IMG/VR virus record: IMGVR_UViG_3300031885_000078
Span: 1-29,817 of that record
From: a virus
DNA: 29,817 nt
Direction: 5' to 3' (one strand)
Positions 21,674 to 29,073 of the stretch are shown piece after piece. The position numbers were made by a program, and so were the translations under genes. The notes under the pieces were generated by a model. The model ran no database searches. It was not told where the DNA came from and saw nothing but the letters and a program-made list of their open reading frames with translations. How positions within the stretch are numbered: the first letter of the stretch is position 1; each line of letters opens with the position of its first letter.

Positions 21674-21693
21674 GCTTTGAACATTGCGAACAT
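21607..21693 (-). CDS. 28-residue basic, Pro-rich peptide
   Basis: MFAMFKAWIAKLWEKIKPKA followed by GPRPKPPR: an amphipathic Trp-containing helix and a Pro/Lys/Arg tail. TTGGAGTCTATAGA before the ATG is a good ribosome site, better than that of the overlapping 141-codon frame. It may be a leader peptide for that membrane protein, a membrane-active lysis peptide, or the true start of one protein joined by a frameshift. I have no family match. Confidence 0.4.
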   Translation of the reverse strand: MFAMFKAWIAKLWEKIKPKAGPRPKPPR

Positions 21694-21738
21694 TCTATAG
21701 ACTCCAATCAAAGAAACAAATAATTGAACAAGAACCTA

Positions 21739-21783
21739 GACAAACCATAACTAAACTTGCGAAGTTTGAAGATTATGGTTGTC
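21739..21783 (-). terminator. Structured element after the tailspike gene
   Basis: GACAAACCATAA (21739-21750) pairs with TTATGGTTGTC (21773-21783) with one bulge; inside it AAACTT (21753-21758) pairs with AAGTTT (21762-21767). On the minus strand it begins at the tailspike stop codon. It is AT-rich and has no T-run, so it would be a weak terminator or a 3'-end stabiliser. Confidence 0.4.
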
Positions 21784-23485
21784 AAACAATAGATGTCAAA
21801 GTATACGACCAATAGATATCATTGGCAGAACCAGAACTTTGAGTTGCTTGCACATTTGAACCAGACAAAGTAATTGTCATATTGGCGGTGTTGTTAGCGA
21901 CAATACGAGCGCCGGTACCATCCCACACCACCGTGGCAAACACAGTATAAAGATTGGCTGAGCCGCTATTGGCAATAGCGGCCACGATGTCATAGCGCCC
22001 ACGATTCCCGGCACCAATTGTGAAAATCGTGGACGCCGCACCAGATGCCGCCGCGCTGACCACTCCTTTTCCGGTGTTAACTCCGCCCGTCAGAGACGCC
22101 AAGCCACTTGCGCTCAAAGTCGTGAATGCGCCTGTGCTTGGTGTAACGCCGCCAATAGGGCCGGGCTTGTTGCTGATCGGCTGAATTCCGGTTGTAACAC
22201 CAATCGGGAGATTGCGTGACCCAGCGCCAAAGATCGCGTCGTAATAGCAGTTCGTGTTGGTATTATCAAAATCAAGAAGACCGATTGTGCGCCCTCCGCT
22301 TGACATGACAGGATGTACGATCATTGCCGAGTCGGCGTTGCTTGAACGATAAGCTCGCGCTCCACCAGCCGTATGATTTGTTACCCCGCCGTAGAAATAA
22401 ACGCTGCCAGTCTTTAACGAAATGTCTGCAACGCTGTTTCCCTCTAAGTAAGTTCCAATAACTTGCGTTTGAATCCCCTGATCTACTATGCCTTCAGTTC
22501 CATTCTGAATGAAGCCGTTCAGAATCATGTTTCCGACGTTTGGGTATGCGCCGCCTGTTTTAATCCAAATGCCAGCCACGCCGAAATGGTCAATGCTTGG
22601 GTGGTCAATCAGAACAGCGTTACAGCCCTCAACCAGCGTGATTGGGTAATTCACAAAATCGCAGTCTGGGTTTTCTATCTTGAGACCCCAGCACAAAGAG
22701 CGCAGATAAATTCCGTACTCGCAGCTAATCATGACAGGCCGTACGATCTGAGCCCCGGCCAACTGGAACCGAGTCAAATCAAACGCATAAACGCCGGTGT
22801 AGCCGTTGCCATCAACCCGCGCATCAATGATGCGACATCCATACGCGTTGGTTGTGGATTGAAAAACCTTGAGGTTGTTTGTGCCAGCCTTGATGCCAGA
22901 TCCGTTGCCAGCAAAACTGATGATGCCAGTGAACCCGTTCAGGTTAATCGACGCGTTTATTGTGTAGATCTCAGATATGCGAATGTGCCCTGCAAGATTT
23001 GCCTGCACTGCAGCATTGATTGCCGAAGCATTTGATGCTGCCGCTCCAATTGTGCTGGCTCCAAAATCTCGCACATCTACCCAGTCGCGCATCTTGTCCT
23101 GCGCCGTTCTCGACACAGCTCCTATGCCAGCCTGCAAAAACCCAATCAATGATGAACCGCTAGATGCGGCCAAAGCATTCGTCAAGTTTGAATCTGAGGT
23201 GGCATCAAGAACCGTCAAAACAATCACGCCATTGCGATTCTTGACCGTGAGCGAGAAGTCATCCAAAGACGTATACACCCGCGCAGGAGTGCCATTGCGC
23301 ACGATGTAGCCGTTTTGCGTGCGGATAGGCTGTGCGGCCGGGATGGTGCCAGCATCATCCCACCAAAGAGAGATCGGGCTCACTTCAGGGTTTGCATTGG
23401 CCGTTCCAATGTACAAATAACCGTTGTCCAACGGAGATCCATCGGTGTCGAAGATCTGCTGAAATGGGGATGCGATTTGGAGCAT
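21782..23485 (-). CDS. Tailspike with P22-type head-binding domain and beta-helix body
   Basis: 567 residues. The first ~115 residues (FDTDGSPLDNGYLYIGTANANP, then NGYIVRNGTPARVYTS and DFSLTVKNRNGVIVL) have the layout of the P22 tailspike head-binding domain. DWVDVRDFGAS opens a repetitive Gly/Asn/Ile-rich region (~135-420) that reads as a right-handed beta-helix. A Gly/Ser/Thr-rich region with GPIGGVTPSTGAFTTLSASG leads to a C-terminal beta domain. P22 tailspike is about 667 residues, so this is shorter. It would bind and perhaps cleave host surface polysaccharide. AAAGGTCAATC precedes the ATG. The catalytic residues are not identifiable by eye. Confidence 0.88.
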   Translation of the reverse strand: MLQIASPFQQIFDTDGSPLDNGYLYIGTANANPEVSPISLWWDDAGTIPAAQPIRTQNGYIVRNGTPARVYTSLDDFSLTVKNRNGVIVLTVLDATSDSNLTNALAASSGSSLIGFLQAGIGAVSRTAQDKMRDWVDVRDFGASTIGAAASNASAINAAVQANLAGHIRISEIYTINASINLNGFTGIISFAGNGSGIKAGTNNLKVFQSTTNAYGCRIIDARVDGNGYTGVYAFDLTRFQLAGAQIVRPVMISCEYGIYLRSLCWGLKIENPDCDFVNYPITLVEGCNAVLIDHPSIDHFGVAGIWIKTGGAYPNVGNMILNGFIQNGTEGIVDQGIQTQVIGTYLEGNSVADISLKTGSVYFYGGVTNHTAGGARAYRSSNADSAMIVHPVMSSGGRTIGLLDFDNTNTNCYYDAIFGAGSRNLPIGVTTGIQPISNKPGPIGGVTPSTGAFTTLSASGLASLTGGVNTGKGVVSAAASGAASTIFTIGAGNRGRYDIVAAIANSGSANLYTVFATVVWDGTGARIVANNTANMTITLSGSNVQATQSSGSANDIYWSYTLTSIV

Positions 23486-23507
23486 GATTGACCTTTGAAA
23501 TTAGGCT

Positions 23508-25625
23508 TCAATGATATTTTGGAGAGCCTTGCAAGGCTTTGTCGATTTCTTTCTGAAAAGCTCGCTTGGCTGCCATTTCAGAAACGCCGCGACCAGCAAC
23601 AGCGCCAACCATAGCGCCAACTGGTCCAGCAATAGCGCCCAGTCCAGCTCCTGCACTTTCCATAATCGGAGCTTTTGCACCAAGGTTTTTAAGCGCAGCG
23701 CCAGCTCTGCCAGTTAGATTTTGCGTTTGCGTTGCAGTGCCACTTGGGTTGTAATCAATTTTCTTGAGAATATGCGCACCTGCTTGAATCGTACGCAATT
23801 TATCTGCATTTTCTGGGCCAAAAATGGAATCTAATTTTTCTTTATATTGACGCACAGCTGCATCAAAAGATTTTGGATTATGTGCCCATTGGAATTGATC
23901 GCTCAAATTGTTTTTGAAAATATCATCAAGAATTGCACCTTGAATCTCTTGTTTTGCTAACGCTGCTGTTTGACGCAGTTCAGAAGTTGGCATGTTATCT
24001 AGCACATTCATGATGTGTTCAAACTGCTTAAAATTGGATGCAGCTTGATTTGCCATGTAACCTGGCAATTTTTCATGCGAGATTGCGCGATTGATTCCAC
24101 CTGGGCCAGATACATCAAGAATCTTTGCTAGTGAGTCTGGCTCCTCAAAGATTTGATTATATTGTCTGCGGGCTTGTCGCGCATTTTCATATACTTGTTT
24201 ACCAAGCACTTGTGTAACATCTTCATCCAAAGCATCTTTAATTGATCTTACTGCAAATGCGTTTTTCCTATCCCATAGAGGAGTCATAAATTGCTTGACG
24301 CCTTCTGCTTGTGCAGCAGTCATAGGAATGATATTGCCATCAGAATCAATAAGACCTTGCTCTTTCATGTAAGAACGTAATCCTCTACGCAACTGACTAG
24401 CTTCGCTAGTAGCAAAGTTGCTATTTTTGTTCAATGCTTCCTGTAAACGATTGAATTGAATGCCTCCAGATTGCGATGCAATCTCATCGGATTTTTTGTA
24501 TAGATTACTGATTTGTTGCGAATACCATGCCTCATACGACTCAAGTGGAGCAGCAATAGTTGATCCTCTAGCCGCAGGAGCTTTTTTGAGTTCAGTTCCA
24601 ATATCGCTGGCAACTTGCTGAGCGTATTGGCCAAGCTTTTCTGTTTCCAAGTCAAATTGAGCGCGCATGCGTTCTCCACCCTCAAGCTTGGAGATGGCAG
24701 TTTCTCTGCCAGCTTGCCACTCATCGCCGCGCACGGCACCAGTGCGCATTTCACCCTCTTTGAATCCAAGAGCTTCCAAAACACTGCGCCTGTCTTGTGT
24801 GATTTTTGGTGAAAGGCCTCCAGCAGCAGGTTCTGCAGAAAGTGCAACGCGCTTTACTTCTGGCATCTTTGGCAATGGAGAAACAGTGCCAGCTTGTTGT
24901 GCAGCCGCTTCTTGCGCCTGCATTCTTTGCGCTAGTGGCTGAAGTACAGGCGCTTGTTCCATTTGCTGTGCAGCCTGCACTGCTGGAGGAATCTCGGCTC
25001 TTGCAGCCGCTTGAGCCGCTTGTTGCCGCGCCGTTTGCCTAGCTACTATGGCTGTTTTTCCTGCTTGCGCAACTTTCCCAAGTGCGCCGCCAGTGGCAAT
25101 ATCAGCGCCAATTTGAGCAACTGTTGCAGATCCTGGCAGTCCTGCTTCTGCCAACTTCCCACCGACATATTGGCCTGGCATGCCCAGAAGTTCTCCAACT
25201 TTTCCAACTGCTCCGACAATGGCTTGACCTGTTTGTCCTCTAGGTTGATAACTCATCAATTGTTGAGTTTCCTGAACAGCTTGCGCTGCCAATTCTGGAT
25301 TTTGCGTGCGAGCCAATTCAAACAGACCACGTAAACCTGCAGGAATAGACGAAAGTAATCCAGTTCCTAGAGCAGTACCAGCCTCAAAAGGAGCGGCTGC
25401 TTCATAAGCTGCTTGCTCTAGCATGGAACGTTCAGAAGCCGCTGTAGTTGGCGCAGGTTGTTGAGTGGTCTGTGCCGCCACTGCGGCCGGAGCTTCAAGC
25501 GCAGCAGTTCCACCACCAGCGCGAATTTTTGCGACTCTTGCTTTCAAATCTGGAGAATCAGGCGCAATATCATCAGGAATGTTGTTGATCGTAATTCCGT
25601 CTTTGGTAGTGATGGAGTATGGCAT
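23508..25625 (-). CDS. Large ejection protein (P22 gp16 position)
   Basis: 705 residues (P22 gp16 is 609). The N-terminus MPYSITTKDGITINNIPDDI is a short beta domain often found at the start of phage virion proteins. Residues ~45-260 are Ala/Gln-rich with hydrophobic Gly/Ala stretches; the middle is a long helical region (KLEGGERMRAQFDLETEKLG and similar). Near the C-terminus a Gly/Ala membrane-like stretch (AGAGLGAIAGPVGAMVGAVAGRGV) precedes a basic tail. It has the features of a DNA-ejection protein that enters the cell envelope. Third in the gp7-gp20-gp16 order, directly before the tailspike. Position is stronger evidence than sequence. Confidence 0.75.
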   Translation of the reverse strand: MPYSITTKDGITINNIPDDIAPDSPDLKARVAKIRAGGGTAALEAPAAVAAQTTQQPAPTTAASERSMLEQAAYEAAAPFEAGTALGTGLLSSIPAGLRGLFELARTQNPELAAQAVQETQQLMSYQPRGQTGQAIVGAVGKVGELLGMPGQYVGGKLAEAGLPGSATVAQIGADIATGGALGKVAQAGKTAIVARQTARQQAAQAAARAEIPPAVQAAQQMEQAPVLQPLAQRMQAQEAAAQQAGTVSPLPKMPEVKRVALSAEPAAGGLSPKITQDRRSVLEALGFKEGEMRTGAVRGDEWQAGRETAISKLEGGERMRAQFDLETEKLGQYAQQVASDIGTELKKAPAARGSTIAAPLESYEAWYSQQISNLYKKSDEIASQSGGIQFNRLQEALNKNSNFATSEASQLRRGLRSYMKEQGLIDSDGNIIPMTAAQAEGVKQFMTPLWDRKNAFAVRSIKDALDEDVTQVLGKQVYENARQARRQYNQIFEEPDSLAKILDVSGPGGINRAISHEKLPGYMANQAASNFKQFEHIMNVLDNMPTSELRQTAALAKQEIQGAILDDIFKNNLSDQFQWAHNPKSFDAAVRQYKEKLDSIFGPENADKLRTIQAGAHILKKIDYNPSGTATQTQNLTGRAGAALKNLGAKAPIMESAGAGLGAIAGPVGAMVGAVAGRGVSEMAAKRAFQKEIDKALQGSPKYH

Positions 25626-25627
25626 TT

Positions 25628-26881
25628 TTAATAATCCACCTTGATATTTTTAGTCACACCAAACACATTTTCAGGATTAAGATTGTAATTTTTTACGACA
25701 GCACCTAAATCTTGCTTTTCTTTTTCCGCTTTATTTTGAGCAGATTCAAGATATTTTTTCGCCAAATCCACATATTCTTTTCTTTGTGCAGGATTCAAAA
25801 ATTGCCCATTTTTTGCTTTTTCAAGTTTATTTTGCAACTGAATATAAAATCCTCCAGTATCACGTGCTGTAGCAAATTCTGTTTCACGCACCACTGATCC
25901 AGGATCAAGCATCTTCATAAATCCAGTAATCAATGCAATATCTCCTGGACCACTTGACGCTGATGCAGATTCTTTTAATGTATTAAATGTACCCTGCAAT
26001 TCACCATATACCTTGCTTCGGCCTTGCCATTCTTTGCGTATCTTTTCTTCTTGTGCAAATTTCCTTTCTTGATCAACTCCACCAGAAGTTTTGAATGACT
26101 CCAATACAAGTGCAGCCTGTTGAGTTTCAATGCCAAGTTTTCTTGTTTCAGCCAATACTTTATTTTTATTTGCTTGTGACAAACCAAGTTCAGCAGCAGC
26201 TTTGTCAAGAGCTGCCAATTTTTCTTTTCTTGCAAATTCAGCTTTTACAGCTGCCTTTGATTGCTCAATCTCAGCCTTCCCAGCATCAGCCGCAGCCTTG
26301 CGCTCCGAAATCGGAGCAGAGCGTTGCTTTAGCACTGTTTCATTTAATTTGCCAAAACGTTCAGGATCAATTGCATTCATGCCAATTCCAGCTTGGCCCA
26401 TCAATACATTTTGACCTTCTGGTGTGTCCAGCATTTTTAACTGCGCTTCAATAGCTGATGCTTTATCTTTCTCTCCAGCGTTTGTAGCCGCTGACAGTTG
26501 GTTAGAAAGAGCGTTTTTTGCTGTTTGTATGCCAGCAGGAGTTCCAAGTGCAATTCCACCAAATACTGGAGCCATGTTGCTAAATGCTGTGTCTTTACGT
26601 GCCGTATTCATAGCACCTATACCAGCAGTTAGAGCCTTTTCATTGGATGGATCAACTAGCAGAGCTTGTTGATAGTCCTCAGTCTTTGCAGTGCCAGCGG
26701 CAATTTTGCTCATGAAACCTTGCATGAACTCTTGTTTTTTCTGTGCAGCCGCAGCATTAGCCTGCGCCATAGCCATATCTTGCTCACGCTTACGCAAAGC
26801 ATCAACCATCTGGATGCCTTGCAGGAAAGATTGCTGCGGGCTTGCAATTTCGCCAATGGTGTAATCGTATGGTGCTGGCAT
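25628..26881 (-). CDS. Ejection protein (P22 gp20 position), AT-rich
   Basis: 417 residues (P22 gp20 is 471). Mostly helical and Ala/Gln/Lys-rich with long coiled-coil (SKAAVKAEFARKEKLAALDK). The later part carries ALITGFMKMLDPGSVVRETEF and NGQFLNPAQRKEYVDLAKKY, a pattern I recognise from virion proteins of many podoviruses. The start at 26881 is chosen for GCGGAGGCATCTAAC; a longer frame upstream would run through the previous gene. Base composition is strikingly AT-rich: 19 G/C of 60 in 25681-25740, against 36 of 60 in a terL sample (4801-4860). Confidence 0.78.
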   Translation of the reverse strand: MPAPYDYTIGEIASPQQSFLQGIQMVDALRKREQDMAMAQANAAAAQKKQEFMQGFMSKIAAGTAKTEDYQQALLVDPSNEKALTAGIGAMNTARKDTAFSNMAPVFGGIALGTPAGIQTAKNALSNQLSAATNAGEKDKASAIEAQLKMLDTPEGQNVLMGQAGIGMNAIDPERFGKLNETVLKQRSAPISERKAAADAGKAEIEQSKAAVKAEFARKEKLAALDKAAAELGLSQANKNKVLAETRKLGIETQQAALVLESFKTSGGVDQERKFAQEEKIRKEWQGRSKVYGELQGTFNTLKESASASSGPGDIALITGFMKMLDPGSVVRETEFATARDTGGFYIQLQNKLEKAKNGQFLNPAQRKEYVDLAKKYLESAQNKAEKEKQDLGAVVKNYNLNPENVFGVTKNIKVDY

Positions 26882-26882
26882 G

Positions 26883-27542
26883 TTAGATGCCTCCGCTAAT
26901 GAGCAAATTAAAACCACCGCCACCAAACGCGCTTCCAGCACCTTGCCCAAGCGCATTGATCATTTCCAGCTTGGCGCGGTTTTGTCCCACAATTCCACCA
27001 GCCCGAGCTGCGCCCATTTGGCCCAACAGATCAGAAATTCCACGTCCTGTTTGCATGCCAGCCGATCCAACTCCAGCAGCGCTTTGTTGTCCAAGCGTAG
27101 TCATGCCACCAAGCCTCGAGTATTGGTCTTGAATTGCTTGTGAAAGCATCTGCGGCCTGAACTGAGCCATAGCGCCTTGCATATTGCCACCACGTAGCCC
27201 GCCGGTAGCCGAAGCGTTTTGCAGCATTGCGTTTTCGCCTTGCTGAATCATAGATTGAAAGCCAGGTTGATTCTCAATCGCTGAAATTGCTGCTTGTTGC
27301 GCTTCTGGGCCTTCAAGACCTAGCAGGGCTTGCTGTTGCTTCAGTGCTGGCAAGCCGGCTTGAGTGTATGGCTCAAGCAAGCGGCGCATCTCATCAAACT
27401 GACGGCGCTGTTCATCAATCCCCATCTGTGAGGCTTGAACTTGAGCGCTAGAGGCTTGGCTCGCTGCTTTGCGCTTTTGCTCTGCGCCTATCAAATTTAA
27501 ACCAACCCCGGCAATAGCACCACCAAATACGGGATTAGGCAT
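26883..27542 (-). CDS. DNA transfer/ejection protein (P22 gp7 position)
   Basis: 219 residues (P22 gp7 is 229). A Gly-rich hydrophobic start (VFGGAIAGVGLNLIGA), then a helix (SQMGIDEQRRQFDEMRRLLE), PYTQAGLPALKQQQALLGL, NQPGFQSMIQQGENAMLQ and ASATGGLRGGNMQGAMAQF; this series is characteristic of phage DNA transfer proteins. The C-terminus is Gly-rich. The ATG at 27542 follows AAGGAGTTTGATC and overlaps the upstream stop. It should be packed in the head and ejected with DNA. Confidence 0.82.
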   Translation of the reverse strand: MPNPVFGGAIAGVGLNLIGAEQKRKAASQASSAQVQASQMGIDEQRRQFDEMRRLLEPYTQAGLPALKQQQALLGLEGPEAQQAAISAIENQPGFQSMIQQGENAMLQNASATGGLRGGNMQGAMAQFRPQMLSQAIQDQYSRLGGMTTLGQQSAAGVGSAGMQTGRGISDLLGQMGAARAGGIVGQNRAKLEMINALGQGAGSAFGGGGFNLLISGGI

Positions 27543-27993
27543 GATCAAACTCCTTCATGTATTCTTCAAAATTCTCGCCATAAAGCCGCAATACTGATGC
27601 GGCTGCTGGAATTGCGGCGTTTGGGCCATGCACTAAGCTGACAGCCAGCAAAACCACATCATAAAAGCCAGCCCGCCAAGTAAATGATTTGGCATCGGCT
27701 TGGCCTTTGCGCTCTACTTCATCGGCAGCTTGCCATTTCAGAATCTGCGTGGCCACCAATGGCAATAAAGCTGTGGAATGTGCGGAAAAAAACCTGTTTT
27801 GTGGCATGGCAACCAGAAGATTCCAAATGGCCGCATCAAGCGCTGAGCGCTCTATTTTGTCGCCGTCTGCCACATCATCAAGCACTTGAATGGCATCGAA
27901 CAGCATACAAAGCCAATCCGTGGCATCCTTTGGCATGGCAAATACATGCTCCAAGTTATGCCGGATGGCATCTGTGTATGCTGCTGGCTTCAT
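27535..27993 (-). CDS. Unknown virion-region protein (P22 gp14 position)
   Basis: 152 residues, helical: AIRHNLEHVFAMPKDATDWLCMLFDAIQVLDDVADGDKIER, then RAGFYDVVLLAVSLVHG and SVLRLYGENFEEYMKEF. Similar proteins are common in podovirus late regions. By gene order it matches P22 gp14, which is needed for DNA ejection or assembly; sequence likeness to gp14 is not evident to me. TGATG overlap with the upstream gene. Confidence 0.72.
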   Translation of the reverse strand: MKPAAYTDAIRHNLEHVFAMPKDATDWLCMLFDAIQVLDDVADGDKIERSALDAAIWNLLVAMPQNRFFSAHSTALLPLVATQILKWQAADEVERKGQADAKSFTWRAGFYDVVLLAVSLVHGPNAAIPAAASVLRLYGENFEEYMKEFDHA

Positions 27994-28328
27994 CAAGTCA
28001 CCTCACGCCCGGATGCGCTGATTGTAAGCGCGGAAGCCGCACCAGCAAGAGTAGAAATGAATCCGCCAGATTCCAGCGTTTGTCCTACCACCTCGGGGCA
28101 GTTGTAGGTTTCATTCGACGTGATACTTTTGAGGCTCAGCACTCGATTCGATGCGCTGGCAGAACCGCCGGATGCAACCAGGTTCACGCTAAATTGCACC
28201 GTGCTGGCCGATGTATTGGTAACCGTGAACTTGTCGATGATGGTTTTGCAGTTCACGGCGGTATATTGCGCAGTCTGCGCGTTTTCGGCCTGCTTGCGCG
28301 GGATGATGTTGACGACTGTAACGGTCAT
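27993..28328 (-). CDS. Small beta-rich virion-region protein
   Basis: 111 residues, Ser/Thr/Val-rich beta pattern: VNIIPRKQAENAQTAQYTA, KFTVTNTSASTVQFSVNLVASGG, and the end FISTLAGAASALTISASGRE. It resembles small phage beta-sandwich proteins (IPRKQAE...QYTA, IDKFT-TN) often found beside jelly-roll fibre genes. It may decorate the tail or a fibre. GTGAGGCATCC precedes the ATG. Confidence 0.75.
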   Translation of the reverse strand: MTVTVVNIIPRKQAENAQTAQYTAVNCKTIIDKFTVTNTSASTVQFSVNLVASGGSASASNRVLSLKSITSNETYNCPEVVGQTLESGGFISTLAGAASALTISASGREVT

Positions 28329-28335
28329 GGATGCC

Positions 28336-29073
28336 TCACGAAATGTTGTTTGTGACGGTCAATAGGATGGATGGAATGGCCGGCACTGGAGCTGCTGCGG
28401 CCTGCGATAGGATTTGCACAGATGTGTCTGAAGCAGAGTAGACCAGCTCGAAATAGTCTCCATCCTTCATAGATAGCACAAAATTCCATGCCGAAACCAA
28501 TTCTCCATCCGTGCCCTTCAATCGCATCTGACTAGCAGAGTTGGCCACATCAACGCCATTCACGCGGCACCAAATGAAAATGAGATGACTGCCGCCGCTG
28601 GTGTTGTCTAGCTGCGCCGAGAACTGAAAGTCATACACGCCAGGTTCGTCAACATAGATGCGTGATGTGGTAGCCCCGCGATAAACTCCAAAGCTCAAAT
28701 CTGTACTATTGAACGTGATCGGATAGGCTGTGTTGATCGCTGCCGGAACCTGCGTTGTGGTGTCGTAGAACGTGCCATAGCGCTTGCGTTTCTCCGGTTG
28801 AACCGGAGGCAGCAGAAAGGCTGCGTCGTCGCTTGTGCGGGCTTCTGGTGGCGCTGTTGCAAGCAGTTCTAAAGCCTGGGCAATGCGATCCAATGAATCC
28901 AATGCGGCATTTGCATTGCTCTGCGCAATTCCAGTATCCAACGTCAGTTGGTCAATCTGGTCGGGCAGCAACTCGCCAGCGTTGGCCGTGATCTGCTCGA
29001 AGACCTTGATGGATTCGTGGTCTGGCAGAAACTTGGCAAGCTGGTTGCGCGTTAGCTGGGTGAACTTATACAT
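28336..29073 (-). CDS. Jelly-roll-tipped tail protein, tail-needle candidate
   Basis: 245 residues. N-terminal FTQLTRNQLAKFLPDHESIKVFEQI is a short motif common at the start of podovirus structural proteins. A helical trimer-like region follows (QIDQLTLDTGIAQSNANAALDSLDRIAQALELL). Residues ~100-245 read as a TNF/C1q-like jelly roll (YGTFYDTT, SRIYVDEPGVYDFQFSAQLD, HLIFIWCRVNGVDV, MKDGDYFELVYSA). It lies directly after gp10, where P22 codes the needle gp26; the Sf6 needle ends in a TNF-like knob. It could be a needle or a side fibre. The start overlaps gp10 by 8 bases. Confidence 0.72.
   Translation of the reverse strand: MYKFTQLTRNQLAKFLPDHESIKVFEQITANAGELLPDQIDQLTLDTGIAQSNANAALDSLDRIAQALELLATAPPEARTSDDAAFLLPPVQPEKRKRYGTFYDTTTQVPAAINTAYPITFNSTDLSFGVYRGATTSRIYVDEPGVYDFQFSAQLDNTSGGSHLIFIWCRVNGVDVANSASQMRLKGTDGELVSAWNFVLSMKDGDYFELVYSASDTSVQILSQAAAAPVPAIPSILLTVTNNIS

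Noticed and set aside
23525-23538. 14-base perfect palindrome AGCCTTGCAAGGCT near the end of the large ejection gene
   Set aside because: Inside coding sequence, no T-run on either strand, and the loopless centre makes a poor hairpin; likely chance.
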